Of a stretch of DNA of 64,000 nucleotides, positions 14,344 through 22,454 are shown in pieces. The DNA is taken from the NCBI GenBank assembly GCA_035524275.1, contig DATKPC010000133.1, positions 1-64,000 of the forward strand, in the 5' to 3' direction. The notes beneath the pieces are model-generated. The model worked only from the letters and a program-made list of their open reading frames with translations. It was not told the origin of the DNA and did no database searches. Source of the DNA: DATKPC01 sp035524275 (lineage in GTDB: Bacteria > Pseudomonadota > Gammaproteobacteria > Burkholderiales > Burkholderiaceae_F). Numbering within the stretch: the first letter of the stretch is position 1; every line of letters begins with the position of its first letter. The position numbers and the translations under genes were made by a program.

Positions 14344-16407
14344 TTACGGCTTCGAGAAGTCGAAGAGATCGAACAGGTCGCCGAGCGCCGGCGAGTTCAA
14401 GGGCACGTAGGGGTTCTTCGAGTCGACGACAGGGTTCGGGAAGTTGTCGCGGCTTCGGTGCGTCACCGGCTCCAGGCCCCAGTTGCGCTCGATGAACTTC
14501 AGGATCGAGACGTGATCCGCATAGTCATGCGAGATGTGGCCGGGCGACGTGAAGCGCGAGACGGCGATCAGCGGAATGCGGGTGCCGTCGCCAAAGAAGT
14601 CCACCGGCTGGACGTAGCCGGAGTCGTAGTAGCCGCCGCCTTCGTCGAACGTGATGAGAATCGCGGTGTCCTGCCACAGCTTCGGGTTGCCCCTGACCGC
14701 GTCGACGATCTTCTTCGAGAAGCCTTCGAAAAGATCGAGCTTCGAGGATGCCGGATGACCGTCGACGAGGCCGCTCGGCTTGACGAATGAGACCGCGGGC
14801 AGGTGACCGCTGGCGATGTCGGCATAGAGGTCCGCCGTATCCTGCAGGTGCGCGTTGCGCACGGCCGCGTTCGTCATGATCGACGTGTCGTACTGGAACG
14901 GATTGCAGATGTTGCAGTATTCGTCAGTGCCCGCGCCGATGGCCGCGTAGTTCAGCTGGTAGGGATCGGGCACGTAGTTGTTCCACTGGTCGCCGTAGTA
15001 CTTCCATGAGATCTTCGCCTCGAGCAGCCGGTCGCCGATGCTCGGGGTGGACGAGGGCGGGATCGTGAATACGGTGTTGTTCGGGTTCGTGTCGGTGAAC
15101 GCGTTGCTGCCGTCGCCGAAATAGCCCGGGTTGTAGTTGTTGAGCAGGTAGTAGTGTCCCGGCTCGCAACGCGGATCGATCGGTCGCGGCAGCGACTTCA
15201 GGTAGTTGACGATCGCGGCGACCCCCGGCTGCGCGGTGTCGGCGCAGTTCGTGTACGAGCCGCCGCCGTACGACGGCGAGCCGTACGAGCCGCCGCCATA
15301 TCCGTCCTGCGTGTACCAGTTGTTCGTGCCCGGCGCCGGATTCGGGTTCTCGATCTCCTGCACGACGCCGGCGTTCGCGGTACCCGGCGCGACCGCCACG
15401 TTCTCCGGGGGCGCCAGCGGATGGCCGGCACCGTCGCTGAACCAGATCGCATCGCCATGCCCGAGCATGATGTGGTTGGCGCCCGTTCCCCCATTGACGG
15501 CCTGATGGAAGTTGTCGCTCATCGCGTAGTGATCGGCAAGGCTCTTGAAGTATGGCGCGTCGCCGCTCTGCACGTTGTAGAAGCCGAGCGCCGTGGACCC
15601 TTCTCCGGTCGTCAACGCGGCCGGGGAATACGCGGTGCTGAAGTTGGCCGGCTGCTTGATCCCATTGGCTCCGGCGCCGACGGTCACCTCGACCCAGGCG
15701 AACAACGACGAATTGCAGCCGGACGGGCGCTTGAAGCTGGCCTGCTTCGCATTGCAGTCGAGCTGCTGCCACATCTGATAGAAGCGGTGCACGGGGCTGG
15801 CCGCGTAGGCGTCATAGTCAAAGGTCGTGCCGTTCGTCAGCTGGAAGGGTCCCGGCGGGAGCGCATTCACGTTCGTGATCCGCTGGTCCGGCGTCTTCGA
15901 CGCCTGTCCGGTGCCGCCGCTGAGGAGGTACGGGTAATAATCGTCGGGCAGGCCGTTTTCCGACGCCTGGGCGACGCTGAGGCTCTGGTTGGGGATATAG
16001 GATGTCTTCGGGCCGCCGACCAGCGGCGCGGGCAGGACGCCTTCGGGCAGTTGTTTCTTCGGCGGGCTCAGCAGGAAAGCATCCGGCGCCGCATCGGTCG
16101 CTGCGAGCTGCACCGCCTTGTGGAAATGCGGTCCGGGCGTGCCGTCCTTGTTGACGATGCCCTCGGAAAGCAGGTTCCAGACGCCGTCGCTGGAGACCGG
16201 CTCGTACGTCGCGAAGACGTGGTCGAAGGTGCGGTTCTCGCCGATGATCACGATCACGTGCTTGATCGGACTCGTCGTAGGTCTGTCGTGCCACGCCTCG
16301 CCAGCGGCCGCCACGCTCGGGCCGAGCGCCAGCTGGACCAGTGCCAGCGTCCCGAAACCTGCGCGCAGCCCACCCCATGCGTTTGTCGTGATTCGTCTTG
16401 GTCTCAT
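14344..16407 (-). CDS. Exported phosphoesterase of the phospholipase C/acid phosphatase family
   Basis: I start at ATG 16405-16407 with GGGGGAA upstream (687 residues). The signal peptide ends near ALGPSVAAAG. The family signature IKHVIVIIGENRTFDHVFATY supplies the metal-binding Glu-Asn and the region of the catalytic residue. The C-terminal AILITFDEGGGYYDSGYV and HDYADHVSILKFIERNWGL complete the active site. In this family (PF04185-like) the substrates are phospholipids or phosphomonoesters, handled in the periplasm or outside. A Gly/Ser/Tyr insertion near residues 370-390 is encoded by a 30-nt imperfect direct repeat (15253-15300). It is convergent with the secreted-protein unit. Confidence 0.88.
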   Translation of the reverse strand: MRPRRITTNAWGGLRAGFGTLALVQLALGPSVAAAGEAWHDRPTTSPIKHVIVIIGENRTFDHVFATYEPVSSDGVWNLLSEGIVNKDGTPGPHFHKAVQLAATDAAPDAFLLSPPKKQLPEGVLPAPLVGGPKTSYIPNQSLSVAQASENGLPDDYYPYLLSGGTGQASKTPDQRITNVNALPPGPFQLTNGTTFDYDAYAASPVHRFYQMWQQLDCNAKQASFKRPSGCNSSLFAWVEVTVGAGANGIKQPANFSTAYSPAALTTGEGSTALGFYNVQSGDAPYFKSLADHYAMSDNFHQAVNGGTGANHIMLGHGDAIWFSDGAGHPLAPPENVAVAPGTANAGVVQEIENPNPAPGTNNWYTQDGYGGGSYGSPSYGGGSYTNCADTAQPGVAAIVNYLKSLPRPIDPRCEPGHYYLLNNYNPGYFGDGSNAFTDTNPNNTVFTIPPSSTPSIGDRLLEAKISWKYYGDQWNNYVPDPYQLNYAAIGAGTDEYCNICNPFQYDTSIMTNAAVRNAHLQDTADLYADIASGHLPAVSFVKPSGLVDGHPASSKLDLFEGFSKKIVDAVRGNPKLWQDTAILITFDEGGGYYDSGYVQPVDFFGDGTRIPLIAVSRFTSPGHISHDYADHVSILKFIERNWGLEPVTHRSRDNFPNPVVDSKNPYVPLNSPALGDLFDLFDFSKP

Positions 16408-16615
16408 CGATGATTCCCCCGTCGTGTCGGATTGCCAGCGTTCCCGGCGACGCTTCGCGTGCGGTCGCCGCACGAGCGTCGAACACGTTGTAAGGCCCGC
16501 CGATGGCGCTTCTGTGACGAGCGGGTTGAAATCTCGATGCAGCGCTACCGCAGACCTGTCGGCGGGAGTTCCCTACCTCGATACGCAGCGAGGCCCTCGC
16601 GCCTTGTTGTCCGGG

Positions 16616-18640
16616 TCAGTTCACGCGGGCCCGCCCGGGTGGACGTGGATTGCGCTCGGCGCGGCAGACGGACGCACCCAGCGCCTCGTCGATGGCCGGG
16701 TCATCGCGTCCAAGGGCTTCGTGCAGCCGCTTCCGGAATCCGCGCCAGGTCGACTCGACGCGTTCGGCGATCGATAGCCGTGCGGGATCCGCCTCGACAC
16801 GGACGGTTCCCATCATGCCGCCGTCCTCGTGCTCGAGCAGGTGGCAGTGGTAGACAAAATCCCCGACGATGTTCGGGTCGCGGAAATCCATGCGCAGGCG
16901 GACGCTCGGATACTGAAGCGCGCGGCCGTTGTAGTAGGGAACGTTGACCGTGTCGCGCAGGAAGCTCTCGTCGACCTCGACGCCCGACCATTCCCGGACC
17001 TGGAAATGCAGCTGGTGGATATGGAACGCGTGCAGCTCCGGCGTCCGGTTCTCGATGATCCAGTCCTCGACGTCTCCCGATTTCACGACAACGTCCGGTC
17101 GTGCGCCGACGGGATCGAAGGGCGCCGCCTTCCTTCCCTCCTCGGTAATGGCGAACTGCATGGCGCCGTTCGGATTCGCCGGATCCGACGGCCACTCGGA
17201 AAAGTAGAATCTGCGAACCCGAATCGGCGCGGCATCGCCGAGCCATGGCCGTGCCGCGGCCGGGTCGTCGCCCGGCGAACGGTCCGTCGGCAGGCGAGAT
17301 GCGACGTCCGGAGCGTCGTCGGACGAGCGGATCTCGGCGATCGCGCGGTTGGGGTCGTTCTCCCCACCTTGGCCGGTATCCACGAAGCGCGTCACCAGCA
17401 GGCCTGGCAGGCCCGCAGGCGGCCCCTCGACGAGGAATTCCACGCGTGCGCCGGGCGGCACGCCCACGTGATCGACCCACGCGATGCCCGCGGGCTGCGG
17501 ATGGCCGTGATTGATGGCCACGCCGTCGACCGCGACGACGCCAAGCTGCTGCGGCTCGCGGCGTACGAGGAGCGCGAGATTGAGGTAGGTGACCGTGGAC
17601 GCATTGAGCACGCGCCACAACTGCCGCTCCCGCGGCTTCATGGCGATCCGTGCGGGCGGATAGTCGGGATACGGAACCGGCACGAAGTTGATCGAAAGGT
17701 CCCGCGCCGGCTTGCCGTAGCCCGTGCCATTGTTTCCGGCGTCGCCGTCACGATCGACCCGCATCTTCGGAACGATCGGCTCCGACTTCGACGGCGGCGA
17801 AGCCGGATTCAGCAGGTCCTGGTCGCGGATCACGAGGATGCGCTCCGGAAGGCCGGCGACCGCGCCGTTGACGCGCTCGATGCCCTCGACGACGAGCGCA
17901 CCGGACGCCCCGCCCAGGACGTGCTTCGTGCTGAAGCCGTGAACGTGGGCGTGGTACCAGTAGAGACCGGGCGGCTCGTCGGCGGGTATCCGCACCCGGT
18001 ACTCGAAGGGTGACGGTCCCGGCGGGATCGACGTCATCAGGACGTCGTCCTGGTGACACACGGGCGGAACCGTGAGGCCGTGGAAGTGAATATTGACCGC
18101 CGTCGCCGTCATCGCGCCGCTGCGGCAGGGATCGGCGGCCGCGGCACCTCGGACGTCCGCCGCCCTGTCCGCGGCGCCGCGCGGGATCGGTGGCGTGGAC
18201 CGTCCGGCAGCATCCGCGAGGTCGACCATTTCGTTGCGCACGCGAAGCACCAGCAGGTCGCCCGGGCGCACGCGCAACGTCGGAGACTGCGCGCCGTCAG
18301 GCGTCACGTAGCAGGTCCGGATGCTGCCGTTGGGCGCGACGTCGTTACGAACGGCGAACTCGACCTGCAGGACACCGTCGCGACTGCGCAGGTCGTGCGG
18401 TTCCGTCACGGCGCTGCCGGTGGCCGGACGCGGACAGCGCTCCGGGGGCGGCGCGGCTCCATTCGCCGCTCCGTGCGCCGGTGTCGCGGCGCCCAGCCAA
18501 AGCCACGCCAGGCCCGCACCAAGGCACCGCTTGCGAAAGCGCGGCGCGGCGCGCCCCCGGAGGCGCGAGGGCTCCCTCGGCGGCGACCGCGGCGCCCGGA
18601 TCGCTTCGACAACGGACTGGCAGGAGGACGCGAAGCGCAC
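16616..18640 (-). CDS. Exported multicopper oxidase
   Basis: The 674-residue protein carries all four copper-ligand motifs: NIHFHGLTVPP, YWYHAHVHGFSTKH, HAFHIHQLHFQV and HCHLLEHEDGGMM. The last supplies the type 1 Cys and axial Met. The domain order matches laccase/bilirubin-oxidase/CotA-like enzymes, which oxidise phenols or metals with O2. The only in-frame start I find is GTG 18640, giving a long N-region before the hydrophobic signal (CLGAGLAWLWLGAATPAHGA). The true start could differ, and the Shine-Dalgarno is weak. The substrate is unknown. It is 208 nt downstream of the phosphoesterase start on the same strand and adjacent to a MocR regulator. Confidence 0.9.
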   Translation of the reverse strand: MRFASSCQSVVEAIRAPRSPPREPSRLRGRAAPRFRKRCLGAGLAWLWLGAATPAHGAANGAAPPPERCPRPATGSAVTEPHDLRSRDGVLQVEFAVRNDVAPNGSIRTCYVTPDGAQSPTLRVRPGDLLVLRVRNEMVDLADAAGRSTPPIPRGAADRAADVRGAAAADPCRSGAMTATAVNIHFHGLTVPPVCHQDDVLMTSIPPGPSPFEYRVRIPADEPPGLYWYHAHVHGFSTKHVLGGASGALVVEGIERVNGAVAGLPERILVIRDQDLLNPASPPSKSEPIVPKMRVDRDGDAGNNGTGYGKPARDLSINFVPVPYPDYPPARIAMKPRERQLWRVLNASTVTYLNLALLVRREPQQLGVVAVDGVAINHGHPQPAGIAWVDHVGVPPGARVEFLVEGPPAGLPGLLVTRFVDTGQGGENDPNRAIAEIRSSDDAPDVASRLPTDRSPGDDPAAARPWLGDAAPIRVRRFYFSEWPSDPANPNGAMQFAITEEGRKAAPFDPVGARPDVVVKSGDVEDWIIENRTPELHAFHIHQLHFQVREWSGVEVDESFLRDTVNVPYYNGRALQYPSVRLRMDFRDPNIVGDFVYHCHLLEHEDGGMMGTVRVEADPARLSIAERVESTWRGFRKRLHEALGRDDPAIDEALGASVCRAERNPRPPGRARVN

Positions 18641-18715
18641 CGCACGTTGGACCGCCGAAAAGGGCTTTCGAGCCTAACGCTCGAACATGACGGCGCGGTG
18701 AATCGTGTCCGGCGC

Positions 18716-20290
18716 TCAGGCGGATCGTCGAAGCGCGCCCGGCCCACGAGGGGCGAAGTTCGCCGCGGCGCCCGAACGACCGTTCGGCCGAGCCGCGTCC
18801 CGGATCACGCCGACCAGGCGGCGTCCGTGGTCGACGATCTGGTCGGCGGGCGCGTAGCCGTAGCCGACCACCAGCCCGCAGGCACGCGGAGCGCCGAGCG
18901 CATAGCTCGAGAGCGCGCGGACGAGGACTCCGCGTTCCGCGGCGCGTGCGGCGAGCGCACGGTCATCGACGTGCGGTGGCAATCGGACCACCAGGTGAAG
19001 CCCCGAGGGTTGCGAGGATAGGCTGATGCCCTGGTCCTCGAGCGGCTTCAACGTGGCCGCCAGCAGTTCGCGCTGCTCCGCATACGCTTGGCGCACGCGC
19101 CGCAGGTGGGTCATGAAGTAGCCGCGCTCGATGAACTCGGCGAGCGCGGCCTGGACCGTGAGCTGACCCGGCCGCTGGAGATCGTAGAGCGCATTGCGGA
19201 ACGCCTCGACGAGCGCCGGCGGCACGACGAGGTAGCCGACCTTGATCCCCGGATACAGCACCTTGGAGAACGTGCCGAAATAGATCACGCGCTGGCCGCG
19301 ATCCATGCCCTGCAACGACGCCAGCGGCCGTCCGCTGTAGCGCAGCTCGCTGTCGTAGTCGTCCTCCAGGATCCACGCGCGGCTGCGCGCCGCGATGTCG
19401 AGAAGCAGGCGGCGGCGCGCGAGGCTCATCGCGACGCCGAGCGGATACTGGTTCGACGGCGTCACGTAGATCAGTCGCGGCGCGCTGCCCGGCGCGGCGG
19501 CGTCGGGGTTCATGCCCTCGTCGTCCACGGCAACGGGCTCGAGGCGCAGGTCGCGCGTCTGCAGGACGCAGCGCGCGCCCCAGTAGCACGGATCCTCGAC
19601 CCACGCGACGTCGCCGGCGTCGGCAAGCAGCTGCGCCGCGAGGTCGAGGGAATGCTGCGTGCCGCCGGTGACGATGACCTGCTCGACGTCGGCGTTGACG
19701 GCCCGCGAGACGCGCACATAGTCGGCGATGGCGCGCCGCAGCGGCCGGTAGCCGCCCTGGCTGCCGTAGTCGAGAAGTTCCGCCTTGCCCTGGCGCAGGT
19801 GCCGGCTGTGCAGCCGCTGCCATTGGCGGATCGGGAACAGCGAGAAGTCCGGTTCGCCGCCCGACAGCGGCAGGATCTCGTAATCGCGACCGCCGGCGAA
19901 CGCGGCAAGGCGGCTTCCGCGGCGCGACAGCGTCGGCATCGGCATCGGCGCCGCGCTTCCCGACGCCGCGCGCTCGCGGGCTCCGCGCGAGGCCCGCGCG
20001 CGCGGCGCCGCCGCACCCTTCGCGACGTAGGTGCCGCTGCCCGTGCGGGCCTCGAGATAGCCCTCCGCGAGCAGGCCGTCGAACGTCGACAGGACGGTGT
20101 TTCGCGACAGGTCGAGGTCGCGCGCCAGTTCGCGCGTCGACGGCAGCTTCGTTCCCGGTGCGAGGCGGTGGTCGAGGATCGCCTCGCGGATCGCCGCGTA
20201 GAGGACCCGGTAGCGCGGCAGCTGCGCATCGTGCGCGGCGTCGGCGTAAGCCGAACGCAGCAGGTCGCCGAGCGGTATCGACGGGCGCAT
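18716..20290 (-). CDS. MocR-family GntR/aminotransferase regulator
   Basis: The 524-residue protein has an N-terminal GntR winged helix (LYAAIREAILDHRLAPGTKL; PSTRELARDLDLSRNTVLST; TGSGTYV). A linker and a class I aminotransferase fold follow. The PLP lysine lies in FGTFSKVLYPGIKVGYLV, and the Asn/Asp region in WVEDPCYWG and YVTPSNQYPLG. MocR proteins (PdxR, GabR) sense PLP or amino-compound adducts and usually control an adjacent divergent gene. Here the divergent neighbour is secreted paralogue B, 321 nt away. The multicopper oxidase lies downstream on the same strand. Any link to either is inference. Confidence 0.9.
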   Translation of the reverse strand: MRPSIPLGDLLRSAYADAAHDAQLPRYRVLYAAIREAILDHRLAPGTKLPSTRELARDLDLSRNTVLSTFDGLLAEGYLEARTGSGTYVAKGAAAPRARASRGARERAASGSAAPMPMPTLSRRGSRLAAFAGGRDYEILPLSGGEPDFSLFPIRQWQRLHSRHLRQGKAELLDYGSQGGYRPLRRAIADYVRVSRAVNADVEQVIVTGGTQHSLDLAAQLLADAGDVAWVEDPCYWGARCVLQTRDLRLEPVAVDDEGMNPDAAAPGSAPRLIYVTPSNQYPLGVAMSLARRRLLLDIAARSRAWILEDDYDSELRYSGRPLASLQGMDRGQRVIYFGTFSKVLYPGIKVGYLVVPPALVEAFRNALYDLQRPGQLTVQAALAEFIERGYFMTHLRRVRQAYAEQRELLAATLKPLEDQGISLSSQPSGLHLVVRLPPHVDDRALAARAAERGVLVRALSSYALGAPRACGLVVGYGYAPADQIVDHGRRLVGVIRDAARPNGRSGAAANFAPRGPGALRRSA

Positions 20291-20611
20291 CGTGGCGTCA
20301 GGGCAGGCTGGGCGTGGGCGTGGCGGGCGTGCAAGCGGATACGGAATGGCTCCATCCGAGCCGGCCGATCGCGCGTCGCCATGATACCGGCGGTCCCGCG
20401 CGACATCCGCGCGGGCGAAGCGTGGCTAGGCCGTTCGAACGGGAGTTCGTTCATTTGGCCGAGGTCCCCGACCCATCGGCGTGAAGCGCGTCGGCAATCG
20501 GCATGACTGACGCCAAGATCGATGGATTTCACAATTCGCATCGCTAGCACTAACGCGCTAATTGCGGAATGTCGATCGGCCGCTCGACGACCGTAATCAC
20601 GGGGGAAACCA
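20291..20611. other. 321-bp divergent intergenic region
   Basis: It lies between the mocR-like start and secreted paralogue B. It holds the bipartite element B (20491-20539) and, just after it, a symmetric AT-richer patch around 20540-20567 (GCTAGC and GCTAATTGCG). That patch is a candidate MocR or RNA polymerase site. No ORF is credible here. Confidence 0.65.
20491..20539 (+). promoter_or_regulatory. Bipartite upstream element B, shared with paralogue A
   Basis: TCGGCAATCGGCATGA (20491-20506) and TCACAATTCGC (20529-20539) are separated by 22 nt, as in element A. The first block ends 106 nt before the start codon. The surrounding sequence has diverged, so retention of these two blocks suggests function. 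Confidence 0.6.
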
Positions 20612-21961
20612 ATGATCAAGAAGGCTCTAGCCACTGCCTTGATGCTGGGCAGCGCGATCGTGATGCCGGCTGCCCATGCGGCCGCGTCGCCGGCGCCCGT
20701 AGCCGACATGAACTGCACGCTGATCCTTCCACCGGATCCGCTCTCCGCGAAAGGACTCTCGACGCCGTTCCAGCTCACCAACACCGATCCGGGCGAGGTC
20801 TGCCATGAACTGGATCCCGACCAGTCGGCATTCGTGCAGGCGGCGATCATCGATCCGCAGTCGGGCCAGATCTCGGTCTATGCGCCGCTGGTCGTCGACA
20901 AGGGCACGCAACCGGCCGTCGCGCCGGTCGTGCCCGTGCTTCCGCCCGGCGCCGTCGTCGCGCTGTGGTTCGGGTTCAACGGCAACAACCTGAAGCTTCA
21001 AGGCGCGAGCTTCCGCCGCGGACACGGCGGAGCGACCAATGCGGACTATTCGCACTACGACCGCGACCATGACCATCAGGGACGGCAGTCGCATCCGCAT
21101 GCGCCGAACGACGACACGAGCTACGACGCCGCGAGCGATGCCGAACTGCAGCACGCGAACTGCGTCAACGGCTACGGCGGCAGCCTGTTCAGCCAGGTGT
21201 CGTATTGCAACGCCGTGGCGTTCTTCGACGTCGCCAATGCGGCGATCCGCGCCGGCAAGCTGTCCGTCCCGCCGCTGGGCACCGGACTCGACGGGCAACC
21301 TTGTCCGTCGGTCCGCAGCTTCGCGGTGGTCGACCAGGACCAGAGCGACAACGTGCCGGTCAACTACCTGTCGTTCAACGGCCAGGTGGCGCAGTACAAC
21401 GCGGCGAACGTGGCTGCGCTGCCGGGCGCCGTGAAGTTCGGTAATCCGGGCGACAATCGGCTCGTCGACCTGCTGCTGGATCCGGCGCTGGGGTGCACGC
21501 CGATGACCGCGCCCGATCTCAGCAACCCGGGCGTCAACGCGCCGGCGCAACCGCTCAACGAACTGCAGGCCCGGATGTACCAGGCGGAACCGCGGGCGCT
21601 CGTGCCGCTCAACGATCCGATGACCGAGGTCAACGGCGACGCCAGCCTGCCGAAGACCGAGGCCTACGCGCGCGGCGTCGACCAGCGTCGCGACCGTTCG
21701 GCGCAGGTCGCGGACGCGACGGAATACTGCACCCACCTGCGCGCGATCCACCCGCAGAAGCTGGAACTGGACAAGCCGTTCCTGGCCAAGGCGAAATCCC
21801 CGTTCCCGCTGATGGCGGACAGCCTCTTCACGTTCATGGCGATGCGCTACGTCGCTTCGTACGACCTGCTCGGCTGCCAGGACCTGCTCGGCCAGCCGGT
21901 CAACGTCACGCTATCGACCGACGCCGGTGGCGTGGTCGTCGGGGCCGCGTTCGTGCATTGA
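20612..21961 (+). CDS. Secreted protein of unknown function, paralogue B
   Basis: The 449-residue product starts at ATG 20612 behind GGGGGA. It has a Sec signal (MLGSAIVMPAAHA) and a mature N-terminus VADMNCTLILPP matching paralogue A. All the Cys positions noted in A are retained. Differences concentrate in the signal, in the central segment (here RRGHGGATNADYSHYDRDHDH, His/Asp-rich), and near RRDRSAQVADATEYC. Long blocks elsewhere are almost unchanged, including VDQDQSDNVPVNYLSFNGQV. The two copies therefore come from a duplication under strong constraint or later gene conversion. The function is unknown. It is divergent from a MocR regulator. Confidence 0.85.
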   Translation: MIKKALATALMLGSAIVMPAAHAAASPAPVADMNCTLILPPDPLSAKGLSTPFQLTNTDPGEVCHELDPDQSAFVQAAIIDPQSGQISVYAPLVVDKGTQPAVAPVVPVLPPGAVVALWFGFNGNNLKLQGASFRRGHGGATNADYSHYDRDHDHQGRQSHPHAPNDDTSYDAASDAELQHANCVNGYGGSLFSQVSYCNAVAFFDVANAAIRAGKLSVPPLGTGLDGQPCPSVRSFAVVDQDQSDNVPVNYLSFNGQVAQYNAANVAALPGAVKFGNPGDNRLVDLLLDPALGCTPMTAPDLSNPGVNAPAQPLNELQARMYQAEPRALVPLNDPMTEVNGDASLPKTEAYARGVDQRRDRSAQVADATEYCTHLRAIHPQKLELDKPFLAKAKSPFPLMADSLFTFMAMRYVASYDLLGCQDLLGQPVNVTLSTDAGGVVVGAAFVH

Positions 21962-22160
21962 GGCCACGGGGCGCGCGGCGGGCCGTTGGCCCGGTGGTGT
22001 CGCACGCGTCACCACCGGGCGCGACACCCTGACGGAGTCCGCGCCGACGCCGACGGCCACCCAGTTGAGGCCCGCGGCGAGCGCGCAGGCAGTGACGGCC
22101 GCGCGACGATCGACGGCCTTGACCCTGTCGATGCCTGGCTTCGCCACGCGACGACTCTCG

Positions 22161-22189
22161 AAAAAAGCGGCCCGCGCGAAGCGGGCCGC
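22161..22189 (-). terminator. Strong intrinsic terminator on the minus strand
   Basis: GCGGCCCGC and GCGGGCCGC form a perfect 9-bp stem with a 5-nt loop. On the minus strand it is followed by six Ts. No minus-strand gene ends here, so it probably terminates an unannotated short RNA. TAGATT at 22238-22243 (rc AATCTA) is a possible -10 for it. Confidence 0.6.
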
Positions 22190-22257
22190 GGTGCGACAGC
22201 TGCGTGATACGTCCGACAGGAGACGCGGACAGCGGCAATCTAGCGTCGCGGACACGC

Positions 22258-22278
22258 GGGGGAAACGGAGTTTCTCCC
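22258..22278 (+). ncRNA. Hairpin in a possible receptor leader RNA
   Basis: GGGGGAAAC and GTTTCTCCC pair over 9 bp, with one G-U, around a GGA loop. It precedes the plus-strand terminator by 18 nt. Together they resemble an attenuator or small RNA end. I cannot assign it to a known riboswitch class. Confidence 0.35.
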
Positions 22279-22296
22279 GATGTCGCCGTGAAGATT

Positions 22297-22342
22297 TCCC
22301 GACCGAGTGTTTCCGGCCCCGCTCGACAGGTCGGGAGTTTTT
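22297..22342 (+). terminator. Plus-strand intrinsic terminator ahead of the TonB receptor gene
   Basis: TCCCGACC and GGTCGGGA form an 8-bp stem around a 24-nt loop, followed by G and five Ts. It lies 112 nt before the receptor start and 336 nt after paralogue B. It may end the paralogue B transcript or act as a conditional terminator in the receptor leader. Confidence 0.55.
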
Positions 22343-22454
22343 CCCTGGCCCACGCGCCGGATCGATGCGAACATCGCCCGCCGCTGAAAGCGGTCGCACG
22401 CAGGATGCGAACAACAAGCCGTCATCGAGACGGAATTCGGGGAGGGTGCAACGG

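Larger units (their letters stand above)
21962..22454. other. 493-bp structured intergenic region before the TonB receptor
   Basis: There is no convincing ORF. It contains a minus-strand terminator (22161-22189), a GGA-loop hairpin (22258-22278) and a plus-strand terminator (22297-22342). This is more structure than a plain spacer needs. It suggests an untranslated RNA on one or both strands, or an attenuated leader for the receptor gene at 22455. Confidence 0.6.

Noticed and set aside
22198..22300. Possible cobalamin-type riboswitch before the TonB receptor
   Set aside because: CAGGAGAC resembles part of a B12 box, but the rest of the conserved core is missing. I therefore call only the hairpins and terminators.
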